The notes beneath the pieces were generated by a model. That model made no database searches. It was not told the DNA's origin and worked only from the letters and a program-made list of their open reading frames with translations. Shown piece by piece: positions 34,175-43,525 of a stretch of DNA of 64,000 nt. The stretch lies in NCBI RefSeq assembly GCF_030815415.1, contig NZ_JAUSWW010000001.1, forward strand, positions 8,804,001 to 8,868,000, read 5' to 3'. Positions within the stretch are counted from its first letter, which is position 1. Each line of letters begins with the position of its first letter. This stretch comes from Streptomyces canus (GTDB lineage Bacteria; Actinomycetota; Actinomycetes; Streptomycetales; Streptomycetaceae). The translations under genes were made by a program, and so were the position numbers.

Positions 34175-34678
34175 GTGACCAAGCCCGTGGTCCGCCAGGA
34201 ACTCGGCCGTGACCCGGACGTCACCCTGGAGGAACTGGCGCGCGCCGCCGGTGTCGTACGACGCACACTGTTCGGCCACTTCCCCGGGCGTCAGGCGCTG
34301 TTGGGGGCCCTGGCCGACGAAGCCGCCGAGTCCCTGGGGGCCGCGCTGGAGTCCGGGGCGTGGCCCGAGGAATCGGCCGAGCGGGCGGCGCTCGCGCGCA
34401 TCGTGTTCGCGTTCTGGCCCGTCGGGGACCGCTGCCGCCTCCTGCCGGCGCCGGCCCGACGCGACCTGGGCGTGGAGCGGGTGTCCGAGATCCCGGCCCC
34501 CGCCCGCGCTGCGGCCACCGCGATCCCGGAGCGCGGACGGCGCGACGGCGTCTTCCACACCCGGTTGCCGCCCGCCGTGCTCAGCGCGGGGCTCGAAGCC
34601 ATGACGCTCGCCCTCCTGGAGGAGGTCAACTCCGCGGCCCTCAAGGACGATGGAGCCGACACGACGTCCCGGACCTGA
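34175..34678 (+). pseudogene. TetR-family regulator lacking its N-terminus
   Basis: The 167-residue frame starts at GTG. It retains the recognition part of a TetR helix-turn-helix (DPDVTLEELARAAGVVRRTLFGHFPGRQALL) and most of the ligand domain. The first helix that TetR proteins place before PDVTLEE (about 25 residues) is missing, with no in-frame or out-of-frame remnant upstream. It is therefore probably truncated and unable to bind DNA normally. It is followed directly by a decayed ABC ATPase fragment, marking this as an eroded region. Confidence 0.6.
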
Positions 34679-34807
34679 TCACCGACCTCAACCGGCAGCA
34701 GGGTCGCACGGTCGTCATGGTGCTGCACGACCTCAGCCAGGCCTGCCGGACGCCGATCACGTGATCGCCATAAAGGCCGGCCGGATCATCGACGAGGGCG
34801 CCGACGG
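34660..34807 (+). pseudogene. Remnant of a siderophore-type ABC ATPase
   Basis: The DNA encodes DLITDLNRQQGRTVVMVLHDLSQACR, then after a one-base loss near 34751, ADHVIAIKAGRIIDEGA. This is the H-loop (LHDLSQA) and C-terminal part of a FecE/FepC-type ATPase; the Walker motifs are gone. The fragment (about 45 residues) follows the truncated TetR gene and cannot be functional. Confidence 0.75.
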
Positions 34808-34836
34808 TCGTCCCGGTCGGGCGGCCAAGGCGTCGA

Positions 34837-35154
34837 TCAGCCGGAGGCCCGCACCTTGAGCACCTGATCGTCGATGTACAGAACCTCCAACTGGCGGTCC
34901 GCGCCGGGGACGCTGAGCGCGAGCCGATGCCCCTCCGCGTCCGCCGTCGCCCAGCGGCCGGTGCGCCGCCCGGGTGCGTCGGCGTGGCCGAGGGGGCGGT
35001 CGGTGAAGGTGCCGTCCGCGGCGAACTCCAGCCCCCGGCGGCCGCGTGCGGGCGGCAGCGGATAGCCCGCCGGGCGGTACACCGTGACGCCGGGGGAGTC
35101 CTCCTCGTACGCGTGCACCCAGGTTCCGATCAGTTCCGGCGGCGGACCGCTCAT
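34837..35154 (-). CDS. Small conserved-type hypothetical protein
   Basis: The 105-residue soluble protein is predicted to be beta-rich: LIGTWVHAYEEDSPG, GLEFAADGTFTDRPLG, GRWATADAEGHRLALSV, LEVLYIDDQVLKV. The GTW...G(x)W pattern resembles small lipocalin/calycin-like barrels, but I do not recognise the family. It has no signal peptide. It is divergent from the metalloprotease gene. Confidence 0.65.
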   Translation of the reverse strand: MSGPPPELIGTWVHAYEEDSPGVTVYRPAGYPLPPARGRRGLEFAADGTFTDRPLGHADAPGRRTGRWATADAEGHRLALSVPGADRQLEVLYIDDQVLKVRASG

Positions 35155-35203
35155 GGCCGGGCACCTCCTGATCTGTGACAGGTTGAACCGATACGGAAGA
35201 CAA

Positions 35204-35219
35204 CGCCGTACTTACGGCG
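35204..35219. promoter_or_regulatory. 16-bp inverted repeat in divergent intergenic region
   Basis: CGCCGTACTTACGGCG has 7-bp arms around CT and lies between the starts of the 105-residue protein and the M43 protease (gap 35155-35334). It is a possible operator shared by both. The remainder of this gap shows no gene. Confidence 0.45.
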
Positions 35220-35334
35220 GAATTTGCGATTCTGCTTACCGTGTCCGTTCCGTCGCCCTACGGTAAACCTCAACGGGCCCGCTCCACCCTCACCTCCGCG
35301 CCGTTGCGGTGCGGCCATCTCCAGGCGGTGCGAC

Positions 35335-36285
35335 GTGCCCGAGAACGAGACAGACGAGACCACTCCCACCCCCGCACACCGTGTCTGCGGCACGATGCCG
35401 GTGCACCGGAGGCTGCTGACCGAGGACCCCTCGTACGCCATGGCGCGGGACGCGGTGGAGAACCGGGCCTTCGCCTTCGAGCAGGGTCTGGAGACGCCGG
35501 CCCGCGTCGGTGTGACGGTGATCCCCGTCGTGGTGCACGTCGTCCACCACACCGCCGAGCAGGACATCGGCGACGATCAGATCGCCGGCCAGATCGATGT
35601 CCTGAACCAGGACTACCGGATGCTCAACCCGGACGTGTCGAAGGTGCCCGCGGCCTGGCAGCCCCTCGCAGCCGACTGCCGTATCGAGTTCCGGCTCGCC
35701 TCCCAGGACCCCGACGGGCTGCCCACCAGCGGCATCACCCGCACCCGGACCGAGACGGACACCTTCGGGATGGACGACGCGATCAAGTTCACGGCGAGCG
35801 GCGGACAGGACGCCTGGCCCGCCGACCAGTACCTCAACTTCTGGGTGGCCCCGCGCCTCCAAGACCCCACCGTCGGCGAGATCCTCGGCTACGCCCAGTT
35901 CCCGGGCGGCCCGGCCGCCACCGACGGCCTCGTCATCGCCCACCCCTTCGTCGGTACGACAGGGACCGCGAGGGCCCCGTTCGACCTCGGTCGCACGGCG
36001 ACCCACGAAGTGGGCCACTGGCTCAACCTGTTTCACATCTGGGGCGACGACGGACAGGGCTGCAGCGGCAGCGACTTCGTCGCGGACACCCCCAACGCGG
36101 GCGGCCCCAACTTCGGGACACCCACGTTCCCCCATGTGACGTGCAACAACGCGCCCGACGGGGACATGTTCGTGAACTACATGGACTACACCGACGACGC
36201 GGGGATGTTCATGTTCACGCAGGGGCAGCTGGCCCGTATGGACGCCACTCTGGAGGGCCCGCGCTCGTCGTTCCTCAAGCTCTAG
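35335..36285 (+). CDS. Pappalysin-type (M43) zinc metalloprotease
   Basis: The 316-residue protein has the extended zinc motif HEVGHWLNLFHIWG (HExxHxxGxxH-type; here HEVGHWLNLFH) and a downstream Met-turn MDYTDDAGMFMF. VIPVVVHVVHH starts the catalytic fold and CSGSDFVADTPN/HVTCNN carry likely disulfide Cys. This matches the M43B (cytophagalysin-like) group. No clear signal peptide is seen after the chosen GTG 35335; a start further upstream (frame open to 35224) is possible. The tail converges on the LysR gene with 3 bp between them. Confidence 0.82.
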   Translation: MPENETDETTPTPAHRVCGTMPVHRRLLTEDPSYAMARDAVENRAFAFEQGLETPARVGVTVIPVVVHVVHHTAEQDIGDDQIAGQIDVLNQDYRMLNPDVSKVPAAWQPLAADCRIEFRLASQDPDGLPTSGITRTRTETDTFGMDDAIKFTASGGQDAWPADQYLNFWVAPRLQDPTVGEILGYAQFPGGPAATDGLVIAHPFVGTTGTARAPFDLGRTATHEVGHWLNLFHIWGDDGQGCSGSDFVADTPNAGGPNFGTPTFPHVTCNNAPDGDMFVNYMDYTDDAGMFMFTQGQLARMDATLEGPRSSFLKL

Positions 36286-36288
36286 CCC

Positions 36289-37185
36289 TCACTCCCGGGC
36301 GGCCCTCAGCAGGTGATCGCGGACCAGGGCCACATGAGGATTGCCCGAGGCGCCCGGGCGCTGCACGAGGAAGCCGGTGTTGATGGGCGGGTCGTCCGGA
36401 TCGTGGAGCAGGATGAGCGCGCCCGACGCCAGCTCTGCCGCGCACAGATAGCGGGGCAGCACCGAGAACCCCGCACCGCCCATGACCGCCGCCTTCACCG
36501 CGTTCAGGTCGGGCATCGTGACCGCGGGGTCACGCGCCAGCCGCTTGCCGAAGACATGCCGCCAGTAGCGGCGCACGATGGGCAGGTCCTCGGCGTACGC
36601 GACCAGGGGGACGCCGTGCAGCGCGGCCGCCCCCTCCGCCGCGATCCGGGCCGCAGAGCCTGTCCGCTCCGCCCGCTCGGGGGCGGCGACCAGCACGAAC
36701 TCCTCGTCGTTGAGGGCCACCGAGGTCAGGGTGCGCCCGCGCGGCCGGAACGTGGCGATCACCAGGTCGTGGCGGCCCGCGCGCAGCTCCTCCAGGAGCG
36801 GCTCGGTCAGACCCGGGGTCACGCGCAGCCGTACGCCCGACTCCACCAGCGGCGCGATACCGGGCAGGACGGAGACGGTGAGGAACTCGGCCGGGCCGGC
36901 GAGGTGCACGGGCTCGGCCGGGGCGTCGTCCGCTCCCGTGGCCGTGGCGAGCGAGTCCAGGGGCTCGGTGATCCGGGCGGCGAGCTCGTCGGCGTAAGGC
37001 CTGGGCGCGACACCGCGGGCCATCCGCTCGAACAGCTCGCGGCCCAGTTGCCGCTCCAGGGCGCGGATCTGGGTGGTGACCGTGGGCTGGGACAGGCCGA
37101 GGAGGCGGGCGGCGGCGGTGAAGGAACCGGTGCGGTACACGGTCAGGAACGTGCGGAGCAGATTCAGGTCCAGCGGTGCCGCCAC
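36289..37185 (-). CDS. LysR-family transcriptional regulator
   Basis: I start the 298-residue protein at GTG 37185 (VAAPLDLNLLRTFL). A GTG at 37215 would add ten residues and overlap a putative operator repeat. The helix-turn-helix is GSFTAAARLLGLSQPTVTTQIRALE, and the substrate domain includes EPVHLAGPAEFLTVSVLPG and VKAAVMGGAGFSVLPRYL. It is divergent from a DJ-1/PfpI gene and probably controls it. Confidence 0.87.
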   Translation of the reverse strand: MAAPLDLNLLRTFLTVYRTGSFTAAARLLGLSQPTVTTQIRALERQLGRELFERMARGVAPRPYADELAARITEPLDSLATATGADDAPAEPVHLAGPAEFLTVSVLPGIAPLVESGVRLRVTPGLTEPLLEELRAGRHDLVIATFRPRGRTLTSVALNDEEFVLVAAPERAERTGSAARIAAEGAAALHGVPLVAYAEDLPIVRRYWRHVFGKRLARDPAVTMPDLNAVKAAVMGGAGFSVLPRYLCAAELASGALILLHDPDDPPINTGFLVQRPGASGNPHVALVRDHLLRAARE

Positions 37186-37194
37186 CGAGTGGTG

Positions 37195-37236
37195 ATTGGA
37201 TTCCCTATCTCTCACATACAGGAGCCTATTGGATTC
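37195..37236. promoter_or_regulatory. Direct repeats ATTGGATTC in LysR/DJ-1 intergenic region
   Basis: ATTGGATTC occurs exactly at 37195-37203 and 37228-37236, 33 bp apart (about three helical turns). Spaced repeats on one DNA face suit a LysR tetramer. The first copy lies 10 bp before the proposed lysR start. Confidence 0.5.
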
Positions 37237-37265
37237 TTATGGGTGGATCGACTTACCGTCGGAGC

Positions 37266-37961
37266 ATGGCAAAGATCCTCTTCGTAATCACCGGCGTCGA
37301 CCACTGGACGCTGGCCGACGGCACGCAGCACCCCACCGGCTTCTGGGGCGAGGAGGCCGTGGCCCCCTACGAGGCCTTCAAGGCCGCCGGTCACGAGATC
37401 ACCGTGGCCACTCCCGGCGGCGTCGTTCCCACCGTCGACAAGGGCAGCCTCGCCGCCGAGGTCAACGGCGGCCAGGAGAACGCCGACCGGGTCGCGGGTG
37501 TCATCGCCGCGGCGACCGAGCTCCAGAACCCGATCCGCCTCGAGGACGTGCACCTGGACGACTACGCCGCCGTCTTCTACCCCGGCGGCCACGGCCCCAT
37601 GGAGGACCTCGCGGTCAACACCGACTCCGGTGAACTGCTCACCAGCGCGCTGGAGTCCGGCAAGCCCCTCGGCGTCGTCTGCCACGCCCCGGCCGCGCTG
37701 CTCGCCGCGGTCAAGGCCGACGGAGCCAACTCCTTCGCCGGGTACCGGATCGCCGCCTTCACCAACGCCGAGGAGACCCAGGCCGGCTTCGCCGACAAGG
37801 CCAAGTGGCTCCTCCAGGACCGGCTGACCGAGGCCGGCGTCCAGGTCCAGGTGGGCGAGCCGTGGGTGCCGAACGTCGTGGTCGACCGCAACCTGGTCAC
37901 CGGCCAGAACCCGGCGTCCTCGGCCCCGCTGGCCGTGGAGCTGCTGAAGAAGCTGGGCTGA
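37266..37961 (+). CDS. DJ-1/PfpI-superfamily glutamine-amidotransferase-like protein
   Basis: The 231-residue protein has the Hsp31/glyoxalase-III-like layout: ITGVDHWTLADGTQHPTGFW, then EITVATPGG, the acidic loop AVFYPGGHGPMEDL, and the nucleophile elbow GVVCHAPAALLA with the reactive Cys. Such proteins detoxify methylglyoxal or act as chaperones. ATG 37266 follows GGAG. It is divergent from the LysR regulator and ends at a long hairpin. Confidence 0.87.
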   Translation: MAKILFVITGVDHWTLADGTQHPTGFWGEEAVAPYEAFKAAGHEITVATPGGVVPTVDKGSLAAEVNGGQENADRVAGVIAAATELQNPIRLEDVHLDDYAAVFYPGGHGPMEDLAVNTDSGELLTSALESGKPLGVVCHAPAALLAAVKADGANSFAGYRIAAFTNAEETQAGFADKAKWLLQDRLTEAGVQVQVGEPWVPNVVVDRNLVTGQNPASSAPLAVELLKKLG

Positions 37962-37967
37962 CGTCAC

Positions 37968-38003
37968 CGGAGTGCCGGACCACCGCGGTGGTCCGGCACT
38001 CCG
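37968..38003. terminator. 36-bp perfect palindrome, bidirectional terminator
   Basis: The region is fully self-complementary; the left arm is CGGAGTGCCGGACCACCG (37968-37985). It can form a stem of at least 16 bp between the convergent DJ-1 and copA ends, which lie within 7 bp on each side. Confidence 0.85.
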
Positions 38004-38004
38004 C

Positions 38005-40287
<2,283 letters not shown>

Positions 40288-40339
40288 CGCCACTCCTTGT
40301 GGAATACGGGGCGGGGGTATCTGCGGCACATGCTCCTGT

Positions 40340-40356
40340 ATACCCTTGGGGGGTAT
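40340..40356. promoter_or_regulatory. CsoR-type copper box 1 (copA side)
   Basis: ATACCCTTGGGGGGTAT is an A/T-flanked C-run/G-run pseudo-palindrome of the kind bound by the copper sensor CsoR. It lies 53 bp upstream of the copA start. Copper binding would release the repressor. Confidence 0.78.
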
Positions 40357-40378
40357 CAAAGGCAAGCGGTCCGGAGGG

Positions 40379-40407
40379 GTTGACTTCATACCCCCTAGGG
40401 GTATTGT
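40379..40407 (+). promoter_or_regulatory. Promoter with overlapping CsoR box 2
   Basis: TTGACT (40379-40384) and TATTGT (40402-40407) are separated by 17 bp. The spacer and -10 are covered by ATACCCCCTAGGGGTAT (40388-40404), a nearly perfect CsoR-type palindrome. It drives the copper-responsive exported protein. Confidence 0.8.
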
Positions 40408-40465
40408 CAGCTGCATCGAGGCCTCGTATCCCAAGGCGGGAGGCCGTGTTCTCCAGGAGCTGGTC

Positions 40466-41422
40466 ATGCACGCAGGACTCAAGATCTCCGCGTTCGCAGC
40501 GGCGCTGGCGGCGACGTTCGGCACCGCGTACGGCGTGGGCAGGGCCATCGACCCGGCCGTCGCGGAGAGTGCGCCAGCGAGCCACGAAAGTCACGAAGAG
40601 TCGCCGGACGGAGGTGGTGCCGCGGGCGGCGGAGGCGCGGCGGGTGCCGGAGGTGCCGGTCACGCGCCCGGGGGACTGCAGATCTCCGAAGGCGGCTACA
40701 CCCTCGACCTGAAGACCCCGAGCGTCGCCGCCGGGCAGCGAGCCGAGCTGCGGTTCGCCGTCCGCGACGCGAGTGGCCGTGCCGTCACCGCGTACCGGCG
40801 TGAGCACGAGAAGGAACTCCACCTCATCGTCGCCTCACGCGACCTGGTCACCTACCGCCACCTGCACCCCACTCGCGCCGCCGACGGCACCTGGAGCATC
40901 CCCGTCGAGTTGCCCCGTGCCGGCGGCTACCGCGTCTTCGCCGACTTCACCCCGGCGAAGAAGGGCGCCGAGAACCTCACCCTCGGCGCGGACCTGGCGG
41001 CCTCGGGCTCCTACGCGCCGCAGCGGCTTCCGGCGCCGGACGCCACGGCCGAGACGGACGGCTACGAGGTCGAGCTGAGCGGCGGCCTGCGCCCGGGCGG
41101 CGAGGGCGAGGTCAAGCTGACGGTCTCCCGTGACGGCAGGCCCGTCACCGACCTCCAGCCCTACCTCGGCGCCTACGGCCACCTCGTCGCCCTGCGCTCC
41201 GGCGACCTGGCCTATCTCCATGTCCACCCCAACGGTGAACCGGGCGACGGGAAGACCGCGTCGGGCCCGGACATCTCCTTCACCGCCACGGCACCGAGCG
41301 AGGGCGCGTACCGCCTGTTCCTGGACTTCAAGCACGAAGGACAGGTGCACACGGCGGCGTTCACGGTCAGGACCGGAGCGCAGGCCGGTACGCATACCGA
41401 CGAGGGCGGCCACGGCCACTGA
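40466..41422 (+). CDS. Exported His-rich copper-associated protein
   Basis: The 318-residue protein has an N-terminal membrane/signal segment (LKISAFAAALAATFGTAYGVG). A His/Glu/Gly-rich low-complexity stretch follows (SHESHEESPDGGG, GGAGGAGHAPG). Two similar beta-sandwich-like repeats come next, each with a HLHP or HVHP motif (LVTYRHLHPT; LAYLHVHPNG), then a His-rich end (HTDEGGHGH). The repeats resemble those in copper-locus proteins of actinomycetes; binding of copper by the His pairs is inferred. ATG 40466 has AGGAG upstream. It is divergent from copA and shares the CsoR-controlled region. Confidence 0.8.
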   Translation: MHAGLKISAFAAALAATFGTAYGVGRAIDPAVAESAPASHESHEESPDGGGAAGGGGAAGAGGAGHAPGGLQISEGGYTLDLKTPSVAAGQRAELRFAVRDASGRAVTAYRREHEKELHLIVASRDLVTYRHLHPTRAADGTWSIPVELPRAGGYRVFADFTPAKKGAENLTLGADLAASGSYAPQRLPAPDATAETDGYEVELSGGLRPGGEGEVKLTVSRDGRPVTDLQPYLGAYGHLVALRSGDLAYLHVHPNGEPGDGKTASGPDISFTATAPSEGAYRLFLDFKHEGQVHTAAFTVRTGAQAGTHTDEGGHGH

Positions 41423-41423
41423 C

Positions 41424-42482
41424 TCAGATCCGGCCCGACCGGCGCTGCCCGCGCAGCAGCAGCCCCAGATACAGCCCGCCGACCACCGCCGTCACCACCC
41501 CCACCGGCAGCTGGGCCGTCTCATGGATCCGCTGGGACGCGAAGTCCGCGGCGACCACGAGGAAGGCGCCGGTACAGGTGGCGGCCAGGAGGTTGGGGCC
41601 CGGCGCCCGGGTGAGGCGCCGGGCCAGCTGCGGTGCGACGAGGGCCACGAAGGGGATCGGGCCGGCCGCGGCGGTGGCCACCGCACAGGCCGCCGTGCCG
41701 AGGACGAGGATCAGCAGCCGGGTGCGCTGGACGGGCACCCCGAGACCGCCCGCCACGTCGTCGCCCATCTCCAGGATCTTCAGCCGGCTCGCGGCGAGCG
41801 CGACCAGGGGCAGCACGACGAGCAGTCCGAGGGCGGCCGGCCGGACATCCTGCCAACCCCGCCCGTTGAGGCTGCCGTTGAGCCACACCATCGCCTGCGC
41901 GGCCTGGGTGAAGCGGGCCTTGGCGAGCAGATAGGCGTTGACGCCCTGGAGCAGGGCACTGACGCCGATGCCGACCAGCACGAGCCGGTAGCCGTGGATG
42001 CCGTGCCGCCAGGCCAGGACGTACACCAGGATCGCGGTCGCGAGGCCGCCGCCCACCGCACCGGCCGCGATCTGGCCGCCGGTGCCGCCGGCGAGCAGGA
42101 CGACCAGCAGACCGCCGGTGGCCGAGCCGTAGGTGAAGCCGACGATGTCCGGGCTGCCGAGCGGATTGCGGGTCAGGCTCTGGAACAGCGCCCCGCTCAG
42201 CCCGAGCGCGGCACCGACGAGGATGCCGGTGACCAGCCGGGGCAGTCGTAGCTCGTTGACGATGAAGTCCGTCCGCCGGCTCCCGTTGCCCAGCAGGGTG
42301 CGTACGACGTCCGCCGGGGAGATCGTGTACTCCCCGGTGCCGAGCGCGAGGACACCAACGCCCACGGTGGCGGCCAGCACCAGCGCGCAGACCGTCACCA
42401 CCCGTACGTCCACCCGCAGGGAGAACCGGTGGGACCGGCTGCGGACGACATGGCTCCGCGCGGGGACCGTCTGCGTGGTCAT
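41424..42482 (-). CDS. Iron-siderophore ABC permease (FepG-like)
   Basis: The 352-residue protein has nine to ten spans. FecCD features: ELRLPRLVTGILVGAALGLSGALFQ, NPLGSPDIVGFTYGSATG, GPIPFVALVAPQLARRLT and QLPVGVVTAVVGGLYLGLLL. The GSPDIIGF-type motif and the partner order suit the second subunit of enterobactin-type importers. The ATG overlaps the stop of the preceding permease (ATGA). No ATPase or binding protein is adjacent in the window. Confidence 0.88.
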   Translation of the reverse strand: MTTQTVPARSHVVRSRSHRFSLRVDVRVVTVCALVLAATVGVGVLALGTGEYTISPADVVRTLLGNGSRRTDFIVNELRLPRLVTGILVGAALGLSGALFQSLTRNPLGSPDIVGFTYGSATGGLLVVLLAGGTGGQIAAGAVGGGLATAILVYVLAWRHGIHGYRLVLVGIGVSALLQGVNAYLLAKARFTQAAQAMVWLNGSLNGRGWQDVRPAALGLLVVLPLVALAASRLKILEMGDDVAGGLGVPVQRTRLLILVLGTAACAVATAAAGPIPFVALVAPQLARRLTRAPGPNLLAATCTGAFLVVAADFASQRIHETAQLPVGVVTAVVGGLYLGLLLRGQRRSGRI

Positions 42483-43525
42483 ACGCCCACCACCCGGCGG
42501 TGGCGCACGAGCGCGATGAACACCGGCGCGCCGATCACCGCGGTGACCACACCCGCGTCGAGCTCGTCGGGGCGGACCACGACCCGGCCCAGCACATCGG
42601 CGAGGAGCAGCAGGGCCGGGGCGAGCAGCATCGACAGCGGCAGAGTCCAGCGCTGGTCCGCCCCGGCGATCATCCGGGCCATGTGCGGCACGGCGAGCCC
42701 GACGAAGACCAGCGGACCCACGGCGGCGGTCGCCGCCCCGCACAGCAGCGTCACGGCGAGCAGGCCGACGAACCGGGTCCGGTCCACATGGGCACCCAGG
42801 GCGCGGGCGCCGTCCTCGCCGAGCGCCAGCGCGTTGAGCGGCCGGACGAGACAGAGCGCGAGCAGCAGGCCCACGCCGACGAACGGCGCGATGGTCGTCA
42901 GGGTCTCGCTGCCGGCCCGGGCGAGCGAACCCACGCTCCAGAACCGCAGCTGGTCCAGGGCCTGGGCGTCGAGCAGCATCAGGGTCTGGCCGATGCCGGT
43001 GAACACGGCGGCGATCACCGCGCCCCCCAGCGCCAGCCGCTCGGGGGTGGCACCGGCCCGTCCGCCCGAGGCCAGCGCGTACACCAGCAACCCCGCCACC
43101 ACCGCCCCCGCCATCGCGAACCACACCGAGGCCCACAGACTGGTCAGCCCCAGCACCGTGATGGACACCACCACCCCGGCGGCGGCCCCCGCGTTGATGC
43201 CGAGCAGCCCGGGGTCGGCCAGCGGATTGCGGGTCAGTGCCTGGATGAGCGCGCCCGCGACACCGAGCGCGGCCCCGGCGGCGATGCCGGCCAGGGTGCG
43301 GGGCACCCGTACGTCCCAGATCACCGAACTCGCGGTCGAGCCGTCGTCGTGGAGCAGGGCGTCGACGACCGTGGACAGCGGCAGCGAGCGCGAGCCGACC
43401 GCCAGGCTGAGCATGACGGCCGCGAGCAGCAGGAGCAGGGCGCCGAGGACCGCGAGTGTGCGGGTGGAGTTCCGGCGCCGTGGGGGCTTTCGGGCAAGTG
43501 CCGCCGTGGCGGACTCAGTTGCCAA
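42479..43525 (-). CDS. Iron-siderophore ABC permease (FepD-like)
   Basis: The 348-residue permease starts at a TTG that overlaps the AMP-ligase stop, with GGAGGG 5 bp upstream. Motifs: VRVPRTLAGIAAGAALGVAGALIQ, NPLADPGLLGINAGAAAGVV, GPLVFVGLAVPHMARMIAG, ELDAGVVTAVIGAPVFIALV. It is paired with the next gene. Both lie in an iron-box operon with the salicyl-AMP ligase, so they probably re-import the ferric siderophore made by this cluster. Confidence 0.88.
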   Translation of the reverse strand: MATESATAALARKPPRRRNSTRTLAVLGALLLLLAAVMLSLAVGSRSLPLSTVVDALLHDDGSTASSVIWDVRVPRTLAGIAAGAALGVAGALIQALTRNPLADPGLLGINAGAAAGVVVSITVLGLTSLWASVWFAMAGAVVAGLLVYALASGGRAGATPERLALGGAVIAAVFTGIGQTLMLLDAQALDQLRFWSVGSLARAGSETLTTIAPFVGVGLLLALCLVRPLNALALGEDGARALGAHVDRTRFVGLLAVTLLCGAATAAVGPLVFVGLAVPHMARMIAGADQRWTLPLSMLLAPALLLLADVLGRVVVRPDELDAGVVTAVIGAPVFIALVRHRRVVGV

